Source: Clostridia bacterium
GTDB taxonomy: Bacteria; Bacillota; Clostridia; Oscillospirales; Acutalibacteraceae
Length of the DNA: 64,000 nucleotides
Direction of reading: 5' to 3'
Assembly: GCA_017399405.1 (NCBI GenBank)
Contig: JAFQCT010000012.1
Location: 186,001 to 250,000, forward strand
In this document: one piece after another, positions 16,940 to 25,288 of the stretch
Layout of the letters: the number at the start of each line of letters is the position of its first letter
Position numbering within the stretch: the first letter of the stretch is position 1
The notes under the pieces: generated by a model
The model's input: only the letters and a program-made list of their open reading frames with translations
Database searches by the model: none
Told to the model about the DNA's origin: nothing
Made by a program: the position numbers and the translations under genes

Positions 16940-17821
16940 TTATATACCGTAGAACGATTTATAACCAAGAGTTGTCAAGTCAAATCCTGCATTGGATTTT
17001 CTTAAAATTTCATCAAAATCTGTTAACATTATAGCTGCCCAATCTGACATATCGTTGGATGCTTTTCTTTCATCTTCTAATGTATGGTCTCGTGGTTTTT
17101 CTCCACGGTGACCATATTGATAATCAACACAAGGAATGTTTACTCCTGGGCGATAAGTATCTTTTGTTGACTTACCCGAAACTATCTTTATATATGGAAC
17201 CGTTTCTAAAACATATCCTACTGACATTGCTGTTGTTTCGTATTTGTCAATTAGAATATTATATTTCCAGAAGTAATCTGGAAGATTAACAGAGTGTTCA
17301 AGCGTCAATGCATCGGATTCAGGATAATATTGCAACGATAGTAGTGCTATTGAATCGTCACTGGTATCATATTTTTTTATCACTTTCATATATCTTTTTT
17401 CTTCAGTATCATATGTAGCTGTTTTTGCATACTCTACTAACCAATTTCGTGCTTGCATATAAGTCATTTTAGGCTTTTGCGTTGGTGTTTCAACAGCAGG
17501 TGCTTTTGTAGTTGTTACAGTATTTTGAGACTGTTGATTTTGGATAGTTGTTGGTGTCTGATTTTGAACAGGTGTTTCCCCGTCATTTTTATTATTAAAC
17601 GAAGGTTTAGGTATAAGCATAACACCAATAATAACAATAATAGCAAGTATAACAGACAGAACACCCTTAACAGTTGAAGATACCGAATCTTTTTGTTGTG
17701 ACTTACTCAATTCTATTGCTTTTTCTTCAGGATTTGAGCCAGGGTACATGTTGTTTTTACAATATGCACATACTACTGCATACTCATTTGCGTTTTCTTT
17801 TTTGCAATGTGGACAAATCAT
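16940..17821 (-). CDS. Zinc-ribbon membrane protein of unknown function (XRE module 1)
   Basis: The protein has 293 residues. An N-terminal zinc ribbon (MICPHCKKEN...CAYC, 1-21) is followed by a short linker, one membrane span (about 51-71) and a Thr/Gln/Pro-rich stalk (about 75-118). An unrecognised C-terminal domain of about 175 residues (from KMTYMQARNWL) ends the protein. The topology implied is ribbon inside, domain outside. GGAGAGG precedes the ATG. It lies 77 bp downstream of the lipoprotein gene on the same strand; both are divergent from the XRE regulator at 18516, whose operators probably control them. Confidence 0.75.
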   Translation of the reverse strand: MICPHCKKENANEYAVVCAYCKNNMYPGSNPEEKAIELSKSQQKDSVSSTVKGVLSVILAIIVIIGVMLIPKPSFNNKNDGETPVQNQTPTTIQNQQSQNTVTTTKAPAVETPTQKPKMTYMQARNWLVEYAKTATYDTEEKRYMKVIKKYDTSDDSIALLSLQYYPESDALTLEHSVNLPDYFWKYNILIDKYETTAMSVGYVLETVPYIKIVSGKSTKDTYRPGVNIPCVDYQYGHRGEKPRDHTLEDERKASNDMSDWAAIMLTDFDEILRKSNAGFDLTTLGYKSFYGI

Positions 17822-17898
17822 TTTATCCTCTCCTTTAATAGTTTTTATATAATAATATTTAAGTGTTTTGCCAACACTCTATTAACAATAAAAATATA

Positions 17899-18402
17899 TT
17901 ACATTGTAATTGTGCCCGAAGCTTCTAATACTCTATTTACTTCCATATTAGTTGGAAGCATACTGATATTTCTTGTTGTTGTGTAGTCTACCACTTGAAC
18001 ATAATGCTCATATATAGTACTTGCATCAAAAGTAAATGAAATTTTATCAGTGTAATCTGATGGTGTATTTTTATAATAATCAACTGTTGCATAAGGATAA
18101 AAATCAGGATTTATAACAACATAAACACTACCAGCAGATATTGTTTGCTTAGGAGAAACATGAACTTTAACCGTGCAATAAGCATCACCCATACCACTTG
18201 AAAGAATACTGGGTTTGTATTGATAATCACTTGCTGAAAAAGTTACATTGAAGTAATCCAAAAAATTATTTGCATTTATCTCAAAGGTTTGTCTTGTTGT
18301 TTCAACAGGTGATTGCATAATTTGACCTCCTCCCATTGTACAACCAGTAAACATTGTAGCAAACAAAACGAATGCTACTGAAAGTGAAATTATTTTTTTC
18401 AT
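17899..18402 (-). CDS. Lipoprotein of unknown function (XRE module 1)
   Basis: The protein has 167 residues with a clear type II signal peptide: MKKIISLSVAFVLFATMFTG then the lipobox Cys at about residue 21. The mature part is beta-rich with no recognised domain. I chose the ATG at 18402 because AGAGG is 8 nt upstream; the ATG at 18408 abuts the ribosome site. It is the first gene downstream of the double operator at 18454-18494 in the minus direction. Confidence 0.75.
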   Translation of the reverse strand: MKKIISLSVAFVLFATMFTGCTMGGGQIMQSPVETTRQTFEINANNFLDYFNVTFSASDYQYKPSILSSGMGDAYCTVKVHVSPKQTISAGSVYVVINPDFYPYATVDYYKNTPSDYTDKISFTFDASTIYEHYVQVVDYTTTRNISMLPTNMEVNRVLEASGTITM

Positions 18403-18453
18403 AAACATATCCTCTTTTTATAAACTCGTGTCAATTTGAGATTACAAGTCGTT

Positions 18454-18494
18454 TGTAACATTTTGTTACATTTTTATTGTAACATCTTGTTACA
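18454..18494. promoter_or_regulatory. Paired operator of XRE module 1
   Basis: Two 17-bp near-identical palindromes, TGTAACA-TTT-TGTTACA (18454-18470) and TGTAACA-TCT-TGTTACA (18478-18494), lie 24 bp apart centre to centre. They fill the gap between the divergent lipoprotein and XRE genes. A TACAAT (18491-18496) over the second copy may be the regulator's -10. They are a strong candidate binding site for the XRE protein at 18516. Confidence 0.75.
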
Positions 18495-18515
18495 ATAAAT
18501 GCAAGAGGTGTTTTT

Positions 18516-18719
18516 ATGATTGGATTGAAAAAAATACGAAAAAAGCGAAACTTAAACCAACAAAAAGTTGCTATGGACTTAAATATATCAAGAGAGTGCT
18601 TATCTTATTACGAAAATGGCAAACGAGAACCTTCTCTTGCATTATTAGTTCAAATGTCAAAATATTTTAATGTATCAATAAATTATCTTATAACTGGAAA
18701 AGAATTTGAAAAAAAATAA
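18516..18719 (+). CDS. XRE-family HTH regulator (module 1)
   Basis: The protein has 67 residues, almost entirely one helix-turn-helix of the Cro/C1 type. GLKKIRKKRNLNQQKVAMDL is the first helix pair, ISRECLSYYENGKREPSL the recognition region and the characteristic Y-E-N-G-K-R turn, and FNVSINYLITG the closing helix. AGAGGTG precedes the ATG. It probably binds the palindromes at 18454-18494 and regulates itself and the divergent lipoprotein/zinc-ribbon pair. Confidence 0.88.
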   Translation: MIGLKKIRKKRNLNQQKVAMDLNISRECLSYYENGKREPSLALLVQMSKYFNVSINYLITGKEFEKK

Positions 18720-18764
18720 AACCTACAAGCATTTTGAGATTCCCTCAAAAGATTGTAGGTTTTT
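18720..18764. terminator. Bidirectional terminator between XRE gene and lipoprotein gene
   Basis: AACCTACAA (18720-18728) pairs with TTGTAGGTT (18753-18761) and the inner TTTTGAG/CTCAAAA continues the stem; a T-rich run follows. It serves convergent genes ending at 18719 and 18767. Confidence 0.85.
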
Positions 18765-18766
18765 AT

Positions 18767-19411
18767 TTATACTTTTGTAAGCACCATTGTAATTGTTGAG
18801 TCACCGTTTGTAATGCTGATTTTCACAGTATTACCACCATCTGAAACGGTATATTTTGCAGTTTCTGTAACATTTCTTGTACCGTTGAATGTGGTTTCAT
18901 AAAGAGTGTTGTTCTTTTCTGTTTTCCAAGTACCCGTAATGTTCATATCGCTTTCTGTCATATCCGCCATAGCCATAGCAATATAGGCTTCTAAAGTAAG
19001 CTTTGTATTTTTGCGGATATACTCTGCAAGCTCCTGTTCATTTTTGCAACCAAATGAAATAAGATATGTATCAACAATCATTTGTCTTGCTTGTTTTTCG
19101 CTTGTAATCTGTGTGAAAGTGCCATCTTTTTTGAATGTTACAGTACATTTTGATGTTACTATTTCACCGTTGTCACCGATTACTACATCTGTTGACGCAT
19201 TCCACTTGCCAATAAGCCTTTTATCTCGCTCAACTTTTGTGTTTTGTGAAGATTGTTTTGTCGTATCTTCTTCAGTTGTGGTTTCGGTTGTTGTTTCTGT
19301 AGTGGTTGTAGTAGTTGTTGTAGTTGTGGTTTCTTCTTCATTTCGCTTACAACCTGCAAAAGCGGTAACCATAAGAACAAAGCACAATACGATTGCAATA
19401 ATCTTTTTCAT
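18767..19411 (-). CDS. Lipoprotein with Thr-rich stalk, lipocalin-like C-terminal domain
   Basis: The protein has 214 residues. The type II signal peptide ends at the lipobox A-F-A-G-C (Cys about 21). A Thr/Glu stalk (about 28-50) includes an unbroken run of eleven Thr. The following domain has G-K-W-N near the start and G-T-W-K-T later, the pattern of small beta-barrel (lipocalin-like) lipoproteins common in gut Firmicutes. The function is unknown. AGGAA precedes the ATG. It begins 12 nt after the GH3 gene, so it is probably co-transcribed with it and may act at the cell surface in the same process. Confidence 0.75.
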   Translation of the reverse strand: MKKIIAIVLCFVLMVTAFAGCKRNEEETTTTTTTTTTTETTTETTTEEDTTKQSSQNTKVERDKRLIGKWNASTDVVIGDNGEIVTSKCTVTFKKDGTFTQITSEKQARQMIVDTYLISFGCKNEQELAEYIRKNTKLTLEAYIAMAMADMTESDMNITGTWKTEKNNTLYETTFNGTRNVTETAKYTVSDGGNTVKISITNGDSTITMVLTKV

Positions 19412-19423
19412 AATAAAATTCCT

Positions 19424-21862
19424 TTAATTATCTTTTTTAAGACAAAGTTTCAATACCCATTTTGCATTTTCTTGCATTTCATAAAGGGTAATTCCGTCTT
19501 TTTTGCCATAAGTTTTAAGTAAAGTACTGTCAGGCTTACCGTTTGTAACTCGGTCACCACCCGGCATAAGTACATTTACACAACCGCGTACTCTGTATGC
19601 CTGGTCACGAAGTTTGGGGAATTCAGGGCTCTTTGACGGACGCATCCACCAGTCTGTCATTACAAGACCTTCGTAACCCCACTCGTCACGAAGAATACGC
19701 TTGCAAAGGTCGTAGTTGTAATGTCCCCATACTCCGTTAATCTTGTTATAAGATGTCATAAGAGTTTGTGGTTGTGCCTCTTTAATACAGATTTCAAATC
19801 CTTTAAGATAAATTTCACGCAACGCTCTTTCAGAAAGTCTTGAATCATTACGGGTACGATTAACCTCTTGATTGTTACAAGCGTAATGTTTAGGGCAAGC
19901 CTTTCTGCCATTATGTTGAATACCTTTAACTGCAGCAGCACCTATAAGACCTGTTACAATAGGGTCTTCTGAATAATATTCAAAGTTTCTTCCGCAAAGG
20001 TGACTTCTGTGAATATTCATACCAGGACCGAGAAGTATGTCGCTACCCTTTTCTTTAAGTTCTTCACTAATTTTTGTATAAACCTTTTCAACAAGTTCAG
20101 TGTTAAATGTACTTGCAAGTGCAGTACCGTTTGGAATAAGCGAACAATATGAGAGAAGTCGAATACCTGACGGGCCGTCAGTTGTAATCATTGGTGGAAC
20201 ACCTTTATCGCGTAAACTCTGCAACACACCACCCATAGCACCTGCGTTACCCTTTGCACCAAGAGGTGAATCCATTTTGTAATCGCCACGGGAGATTGCT
20301 TCAAGCTCTTCAAGGCTTAATTGTGCTACAAACTCATCAAGAGTCGCTTTTCCATCTTTAACATCTTGGAGTTTAATACCCTTGTCGCCTGTTTGTACTA
20401 CACCATCTTTAATGTTATCAAGAATAATCTGTTTTAAGTCATATTCACGAAGTTTCACAGGTTCTTTAACCGCTCGACGCACACCGTTTTCTTCAACTGC
20501 TACATATCTTTCAAATGCAACTTGTGGTGCACCTGCTTGTGACACTCTTTCTCTTGGTTCAGTTCTGCCTTTCGCTATAGATGATATGTTTATGTTTCTT
20601 GCATTGCGCACAGAATTACCAACATAGAAGCTATATATGCCTTCTTCCATTACATAATGATACGCATAACCTGTCTTACCGCTATCATCATAGCTCCACA
20701 AACGATTTTCAGGGATTGTAATAACAAGAGTTTCACTCTCACCCGGTGCTAACTCTTTTGTTTTTGCAAAACCGATAAGTTCACGGGCAGGGTTGCCAAG
20801 AGTACCACAAGGTTTCTCTACATAAATCTGAACTGTTTCCTTACCCTTGTAATCCCCTGTATTTTTAACTGTGCAAGTAAATGTAAGTTCACCATTACTA
20901 TAATCAAACTTTTCAGTTGTAATATCAAATGTAGTGTATGAAAGACCAAAACCAAATGGGTAAAGGACTCTATCTTTTGCAAAAGTTTCAAAATAACGGT
21001 AGCCAACATAAATATCTTCAACATATTCGTTGAATTTAAGGTTGCCAAAGTGTGCAGATGATGGGTAATCCTCATACTTAATAGCAATAGTATCGGTAAG
21101 CTTACCACTTGGTGTAACCTTGCCACAAAGCAAGTCTGCAACTGCGTTACCACTTTCCATACCGCCTTGCCATACTATTAAAATAGCACCGATTTTGCCA
21201 TCAAACTCTCTAATCCAACTCATATCCATCACTGAGCCGATATTAAAAAGAAGTGTAACTTTATCAAACTGTTCGCAAATTCTGTGAAGAGCATTTCTTT
21301 CTTCGTCAGTTACATAAAAACTACCTTTTTCAAGGGCATTTTCACGGTCTTCGCCTGATGAACGACCGATTACAAAAAGAGCATGGTCACTGTTTTCTTT
21401 TGCTTTTTTTACGATTTCAGCAGTCAATGGCATTTCTTCATAAAATCTTGGCCAATGACCCCAAACACCGTGGTCAACAGGGTTTGCACCACACCAGGTT
21501 TCGTATAAATCTGAAAGTTCTGTATTAAGCACTAAATCTTCACAGTTTTTTAGACCATCAATAAGATTTACGCCATAGGGTTTTTTAACATCACCGCCCG
21601 AACCGTAACCTGTGAAAAACCAATCGTTCTGTACTCTGCCGAAAACGGAAACGCGACTACCCTTTGCAAAAGGTAATGTGTTATCATTTTTAAGAAGTAT
21701 TGCAGTTTCAGCCGCTGCCTGACGCAAAATCTCAGGCATACCATCAGTAATGGTTACTTCGCCTAAAGCCTCAAGTGCTTCATCTTGTGAAACATCAGCA
21801 CCAATGATTTTCATACCTAATTTCATAGCACCAACAACGATTTTTTCTGTAAACTTAGCCAT
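19424..21862 (-). CDS. Glycoside hydrolase family 3, circularly permuted domain order
   Basis: The protein has 812 residues. The usual order is reversed. The N-terminal part is the GH3 alpha/beta sandwich domain (AAETAILLKNDNTLPF, FGRVQNDWF..GSGGDV, VIGRSSGED; about 45-285). A fibronectin-III-like domain follows (about 330-420, KNTGDYKGKETVQIYV). The TIM barrel comes last (about 515-800) with TTDGPSGIR, GPGMNIHRSHLCGRNFEYYSEDP, KHYACNNQE and the nucleophile motif V-M-T-D-W-W (Asp737). This permutation is known among rumen and gut clostridial beta-glucosidases. No signal peptide is present, so it probably acts on imported oligosaccharides in the cytosol. Substrate specificity is not predictable from sequence alone. 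The promoter is at 21893-21921. Confidence 0.93.
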   Translation of the reverse strand: MAKFTEKIVVGAMKLGMKIIGADVSQDEALEALGEVTITDGMPEILRQAAAETAILLKNDNTLPFAKGSRVSVFGRVQNDWFFTGYGSGGDVKKPYGVNLIDGLKNCEDLVLNTELSDLYETWCGANPVDHGVWGHWPRFYEEMPLTAEIVKKAKENSDHALFVIGRSSGEDRENALEKGSFYVTDEERNALHRICEQFDKVTLLFNIGSVMDMSWIREFDGKIGAILIVWQGGMESGNAVADLLCGKVTPSGKLTDTIAIKYEDYPSSAHFGNLKFNEYVEDIYVGYRYFETFAKDRVLYPFGFGLSYTTFDITTEKFDYSNGELTFTCTVKNTGDYKGKETVQIYVEKPCGTLGNPARELIGFAKTKELAPGESETLVITIPENRLWSYDDSGKTGYAYHYVMEEGIYSFYVGNSVRNARNINISSIAKGRTEPRERVSQAGAPQVAFERYVAVEENGVRRAVKEPVKLREYDLKQIILDNIKDGVVQTGDKGIKLQDVKDGKATLDEFVAQLSLEELEAISRGDYKMDSPLGAKGNAGAMGGVLQSLRDKGVPPMITTDGPSGIRLLSYCSLIPNGTALASTFNTELVEKVYTKISEELKEKGSDILLGPGMNIHRSHLCGRNFEYYSEDPIVTGLIGAAAVKGIQHNGRKACPKHYACNNQEVNRTRNDSRLSERALREIYLKGFEICIKEAQPQTLMTSYNKINGVWGHYNYDLCKRILRDEWGYEGLVMTDWWMRPSKSPEFPKLRDQAYRVRGCVNVLMPGGDRVTNGKPDSTLLKTYGKKDGITLYEMQENAKWVLKLCLKKDN

Positions 21863-21892
21863 AATAAAATCCCCTTGAAATTTATTATACTT

Positions 21893-21921
21893 ATAATATC
21901 ATAACAAAACAAAAAGAGCAA
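21893..21921 (-). promoter_or_regulatory. Promoter of the GH3 gene
   Basis: On the minus strand TTGCTC (21921-21916), 17 bp, TATTAT (21898-21893), 31 bp before the ATG at 21862. Confidence 0.5.
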
Positions 21922-21945
21922 TACGAGAAGTTGAAAATTGAAAGC

Positions 21946-21978
21946 AGGAAAACAAAAAGAGCAGGTTTTTACACCTGC
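21946..21978 (-). terminator. Terminator of the XRE gene of module 2
   Basis: On the minus strand GCAGGT, a short A-rich loop, ACCTGC, then TCTTTTTGTTTT. The tail CTGCTCTTTTTGTTT is shared with the gapA terminator 600 bp away. Confidence 0.8.
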
Positions 21979-21984
21979 CTAAAA

Positions 21985-22200
21985 TTATTTTTTATATGGT
22001 TTCGTTTCATTAGTTAATTTTGCAATATAATCGATTGATACATTATAATATTCTGCAAAAAGCTTGATTGTATCTAAAGGTGGAACTCTCGTTCCATTTT
22101 CATATCGTATATATGAATTTTTAGATATGAACGCGATTTTGGCACATTGGTCTTGTGTTAAATCGTGGTCTGTTCTTAAATCTTTCAATCTTGTATCCAT
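21985..22200 (-). CDS. XRE-family HTH regulator (module 2)
   Basis: The protein has 71 residues, a single Cro/C1-type HTH: RLKDLRTDHDLTQDQCAKI, then the Y-I-R-Y-E-N-G-T-R-V-P turn and YYNVSIDYIAKLT. GGTGA lies 6 nt before the chosen ATG (22200); GTG codons further upstream are alternatives. It is divergent from the small gene at 22297, with paired repeats between them. Confidence 0.85.
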   Translation of the reverse strand: MDTRLKDLRTDHDLTQDQCAKIAFISKNSYIRYENGTRVPPLDTIKLFAEYYNVSIDYIAKLTNETKPYKK

Positions 22201-22231
22201 TATCATCACCACATAACGATTTTAACAAATA

Positions 22232-22273
22232 CTCCGAATGGGGTTGACTAAAATGCTCCGTATGGGTTATTAT
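22232..22273 (+). promoter_or_regulatory. Promoter and paired operator of module 2
   Basis: TTGACT (22244-22249), 18 bp, TATTAT (22268-22273) drives the plus gene. Two copies of CTCCGWATGGG (22232-22242 and 22256-22266), spaced exactly 24 bp, flank and overlap the -35/-10 region. The module 1 operators have the same 24-bp spacing but a different sequence. Confidence 0.7.
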
Positions 22274-22296
22274 ATGGTGTGATGAGGTGATTATTT

Positions 22297-22629
22297 ATGA
22301 ATAATAAGTTTGAAGATTTACTACTTTTAGATAATGAGTTTGATGAATATGAATCTTTGCCATCCCCTGAAATTTCTGATAGGGCAAAAAAACGATTAAA
22401 CAGACTGTTCAGAGAGGTTGTTGGCAGTTCAAACATTCCTCACCCCGATGTTGATAATTACTATGAACTAATACGAAGTAAGATTGTGCGATTTTTCAAA
22501 ATCATAATATTTAGAATCTCTAAGATATTAAAAAAGAATAATCATATACACAAACAAAAAGAGCAGGCACCGAAGTGTCTGCTCCATTTTATTGTACTTT
22601 TAAGAATTAAAGTTCTGCAAAGTATTTGA
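22297..22629 (+). CDS. Small acidic/basic protein of unknown function (module 2)
   Basis: The protein has 110 residues as the frame runs. An acidic N-terminus ([31 protein letters not shown]) is followed by a basic, possibly membrane-associated hydrophobic segment ([17 protein letters not shown]). GAGGTG precedes the ATG. The last 25 codons run through the antisense of the gapA terminator (22561-22584) and 23 bp into the gapA coding region. The original 3' end may therefore have been lost, or the convergent genes genuinely overlap. I do not recognise a family. Confidence 0.55.
   Translation: MNNKFEDLLLLDNEFDEYESLPSPEISDRAKKRLNRLFREVVGSSNIPHPDVDNYYELIRSKIVRFFKIIIFRISKILKKNNHIHKQKEQAPKCLLHFIVLLRIKVLQSI
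22550..22584 (-). terminator. gapA terminator with UUCG tetraloop
   Basis: On the minus strand GAGCAGACAC-TTCG-GTGCCTGCTC, followed by TTTTTGTTTG. This is a very stable intrinsic terminator 22 bp past the gapA stop. It lies inside the 3' part of the convergent small gene. Confidence 0.9.
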
Positions 22630-23641
22630 TTGTTCTAACCATCTGTGATGTGTAGCTGTTTTCGTTGTCATACCAAGAAACAACCTGTACTTCATAGAGG
22701 TCGTCAGCAATCTTAGCAACCATTGTCTGTGTTGCATCGAAGAGTGAACCGTATCTCATACCGATAACATCTGAAGAAACGATTGGGTCTTCGTTGTAGC
22801 CGAAGCTTTCTGAAGATGCAGCTTTCATAGCAGCGTTGATGCCATCAACTGTAATGTCAGCACCCTTAACAACTGCTGTAAGGATTGTTGTTGAACCTGT
22901 TGGAACAGGAACTCTCTGTGCAGCACCGATAAGTTTACCATTGAGTTCAGGAATAACAAGACCGATAGCTTTTGCAGCACCTGTTGAGTTAGGAACGATG
23001 TTAGCAGCACCAGCACGAGCTCTTCTCATATCGCCCTTTCTGTGAGGACCGTCGAGAATCATCTGGTCGCCTGTGTAAGCGTGGATTGTAGCCATGATAC
23101 CGCTCTGGATTGGAGCATAATCATTAAGAGCCTTTGCCATAGGAGCAAGGCAGTTTGTTGTGCAAGATGCAGCTGAAATAATTGTATCATCAGCTGTAAG
23201 TGTGCCTTCGTTTACTGAGTAAACGATTGTTTTAAGGTCATTACCTGCAGGAGCAGAAATAACAACTTTCTTAGCACCAGCATCGATATGAGCCTGGCTC
23301 TTTGCTTTTGAGCAATAGAAACCTGTGCATTCAAGAACTACATCAACACCGATTTCACCCCATGGGAGTTCAGCAGCGTTAGCCATAGCATAGATTTTAA
23401 GAGTTTTACCGTCAACTGTGATTGTACCTGCTTCGTCATCAGCTTCAACTGTGTGAAGACCTTCGCCGATTCTTCCGCAGTAACCGCCCTGAGCTGTGTC
23501 GTACTTAAGAAGAGTAGCAAGCATTGATGGCTTTGTGAGGTCGTTGATAGCAACAACATCATAGCCTTCTGCACCGAACATCTGTCTGAATGCAAGGCGT
23601 CCGATACGGCCGAAACCGTTAATAGCAACTTTAACTGACAT
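22607..23641 (-). CDS. gapA: Glyceraldehyde-3-phosphate dehydrogenase
   Basis: The protein has 344 residues. It has an N-terminal NAD-binding [16 protein letters not shown], the catalytic S-C-T-T-N-C segment (nucleophile about Cys160), the sulphate-loop region [19 protein letters not shown] and W-Y-D-N-E-N-S-Y near the end. It oxidises glyceraldehyde 3-phosphate to 1,3-bisphosphoglycerate in glycolysis. The ATG at 23641 has GGAGG 8 nt upstream. It stands alone with a strong promoter and terminator rather than in a gap-pgk-tpi operon. Codon use is strongly biased, as for a highly expressed gene. Confidence 0.97.
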   Translation of the reverse strand: MSVKVAINGFGRIGRLAFRQMFGAEGYDVVAINDLTKPSMLATLLKYDTAQGGYCGRIGEGLHTVEADDEAGTITVDGKTLKIYAMANAAELPWGEIGVDVVLECTGFYCSKAKSQAHIDAGAKKVVISAPAGNDLKTIVYSVNEGTLTADDTIISAASCTTNCLAPMAKALNDYAPIQSGIMATIHAYTGDQMILDGPHRKGDMRRARAGAANIVPNSTGAAKAIGLVIPELNGKLIGAAQRVPVPTGSTTILTAVVKGADITVDGINAAMKAASSESFGYNEDPIVSSDVIGMRYGSLFDATQTMVAKIADDLYEVQVVSWYDNENSYTSQMVRTIKYFAEL

Positions 23642-23696
23642 TTTGAATTCCTCCAAATAAATTAATACTAATATTATTTCGCATTAGTGCAGTATT

Positions 23697-23725
23697 ATTT
23701 TATATCTTTTTAAGCAAATATGCAA
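23697..23725 (-). promoter_or_regulatory. gapA promoter
   Basis: On the minus strand TTGCAT (23725-23720), 17 bp, TAAAAT (23702-23697). Confidence 0.6.
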
Positions 23726-23834
23726 GAGTTATTTTGAAAAATTTGGTATTTTGTGAACTTTTTGTCAAACTGTTCAAAAATCTGTGAATATTAAGGCAAA
23801 ATGGGTATAAAATTTATAGTATGGGGGTGTAAAA

Positions 23835-24470
23835 ATGCACTTAAACTGCACAAAATCTTGCAAAAACCAACAGCGTGAGCAGTTGCAACTTGAGTTTGAC
23901 CAATGTTTTTTGAATGGTGACAAGTCAGCACTTCGTGAACAATACAAAAATTTGCGACAAATTGAGCTTAACAACAATAATGAATATGACAATGAAATTA
24001 TAGATATTTCATCACTTGCCCAAAGCATTTCTATTGCTTCTGACATTCTTATTGCCGAAACGGGCATTTCTGTTATTTATTGTGGTAACAAAACTTCACC
24101 TGCGTTTTGTAATCAACGATATTTTACGAAATCCTTGCTCAATCTTATTTCAAACGCATACCTTTATGGTTGTGAAAATCTTATAACCGTTAAAACTATT
24201 GAAATGACAAACTTTGTTCGTATTGAAGTGCAAAGTGGCGGTGCATTTATAAATAGCAATTGGGGAAAAGGACTTTGTTTTGTCAATAATATCTGCCAAA
24301 ATGCAAATGGCAGATTTTTTATTGAGCAGTCCCCTACCCATACCAGTGCAGTTATGATTTTTGAAAAAGTGCGAAACTATAAATATTTGAGTAGTGTTGA
24401 TTTTTCTTCATTCCTAAACGACAGACTTTCCCCTGTTTATGTTGAATTGTTTGGAATGGAATATCATTAA
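23835..24470 (+). CDS. Degenerate GHKL/histidine-kinase-like ATPase domain protein
   Basis: The protein has 211 residues. Its C-terminal half resembles a HATPase_c domain. FTKSLLNLISNAYLYG (about 97-112) is a good N-box. VQSGGAFI stands where D-x-G-x-G is expected. GKGLCFVNNICQNANGRFFIE matches the G2 region (G-x-G-L-x-x-V-x-x-I-x-x-x-x-G). The G1 Asp is missing, and I see no H-box with a phosphorylatable His or receiver domain. Catalytic activity is therefore doubtful; a binding or anti-sigma-like role is possible. The N-terminus has a Cys pair (NCTKSC). GGGGTG precedes the ATG. It is divergent from gapA and apparently monocistronic. Confidence 0.6.
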   Translation: MHLNCTKSCKNQQREQLQLEFDQCFLNGDKSALREQYKNLRQIELNNNNEYDNEIIDISSLAQSISIASDILIAETGISVIYCGNKTSPAFCNQRYFTKSLLNLISNAYLYGCENLITVKTIEMTNFVRIEVQSGGAFINSNWGKGLCFVNNICQNANGRFFIEQSPTHTSAVMIFEKVRNYKYLSSVDFSSFLNDRLSPVYVELFGMEYH

Positions 24471-24522
24471 AATGCAAAATGCAGAGTGCAAAATAGAATC
24501 CTCTCTTTCTAGGGATATGTTT

Positions 24523-24879
24523 TTAATAATTTTTATCATATTCGTTTAATTTCATAAAATAAAAATCTGTTTCTTCTTTTGCAGATTGACATGCTAAATC
24601 AAGTATCTTTTCCTGTGGGACACCTTGTTCAATATAAAAATCAATGTGTTTATTTTGCTTACAATTAAAAATCAAATCTCTGTGTTCCCCTTCTGTTGGC
24701 ATATCATCAAATCCTAACATGCGATAATTGATAGGATTTACAACATAATTATCAATTATTATATAACTGTGATTACTATCATCGTTAAATATATAGAATA
24801 ATATAGTTTTAATATCATCTGTTGTTACATGATAATAAATAAAGTCTTGTTTATCTTTTGAATATAATTCGTATTGCAT
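24523..24879 (-). CDS. Small protein of unknown function (XRE module 3)
   Basis: The protein has 118 residues and is soluble, rich in Asp, Tyr and Asn, with no signal peptide or membrane span and no family I recognise. GGGTG precedes the ATG. It is divergent from the XRE gene at 24997 and shares with it an intergenic region containing two copies of a TTGACCAGTAT repeat. Confidence 0.65.
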   Translation of the reverse strand: MQYELYSKDKQDFIYYHVTTDDIKTILFYIFNDDSNHSYIIIDNYVVNPINYRMLGFDDMPTEGEHRDLIFNCKQNKHIDFYIEQGVPQEKILDLACQSAKEETDFYFMKLNEYDKNY

Positions 24880-24901
24880 AATATTTCACCCGTTTATTTT
24901 A

Positions 24902-24973
24902 GACCAATATACTGGTCAATATCTTCTATAAATATAACATAAAATAATATTGATTGCAACCAATACTGGTCAA
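24902..24973. promoter_or_regulatory. Paired operator of XRE module 3
   Basis: Read on the minus strand, two similarly oriented copies are seen: TTGACCAGTATATTGGTC (24919-24902) and TTGACCAGTATTGGTTG (24973-24957). Each is a GACCA...TGGT dyad. The TTGACC of the distal copy, with TATTAT 18 bp further, makes a plausible -35/-10 for the minus-strand gene, so binding would block its promoter. Confidence 0.65.
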
Positions 24974-24996
24974 AATAGACATTCTAGGAGATATTT

Positions 24997-25236
24997 ATGG
25001 AACAGAAACTTAGACGAGATAGAAATATGGGTGCTAATTTAAGACGATTAAGAGAAGAAAACAATTTTTCACAAGAAAAACTTTGCGTACAATTACAACT
25101 ACACTCTTGCGATATTATGCGTTCAACTTATGCAAAATACGAATCCTGTGAATTAAATATTCCTATAAGTGTCATCATAGCATTAAAGAAAATATACAAC
25201 TGCTCTTATGATGAATTTTTCAAAGGTTTAGAGTGA
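24997..25236 (+). CDS. XRE-family HTH regulator (module 3)
   Basis: The protein has 79 residues, one Cro/C1-type HTH: NLRRLREENNFSQEKLCVQL, then a slightly long recognition loop (LHSCDIMRSTYAKYESCELNIPIS) and IYNCSYDEFFKGL. TAGGAG precedes the ATG. It is followed by a strong terminator. It probably controls the divergent 118-residue gene and itself through the repeats at 24902-24973. Confidence 0.85.
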   Translation: MEQKLRRDRNMGANLRRLREENNFSQEKLCVQLQLHSCDIMRSTYAKYESCELNIPISVIIALKKIYNCSYDEFFKGLE

Positions 25237-25242
25237 AAAATT

Positions 25243-25275
25243 AAGGAACTTCCAATTGGAAGTTCCTTTTTTATT
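25243..25275. terminator. Bidirectional terminator (perfect 26-bp palindrome)
   Basis: AAGGAACTTCC-AATT-GGAAGTTCCTT (25243-25268) followed by TTTTATT, between the convergent XRE gene and ilvE. Confidence 0.9.
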
Positions 25276-25288
25276 GTATATTTAACTT

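Noticed and set aside
18454-25236. Prophage remnant
   Set aside because: XRE regulators with operators suggest it, but no integrase, structural, lysis or replication gene is present and core metabolic genes are interspersed.
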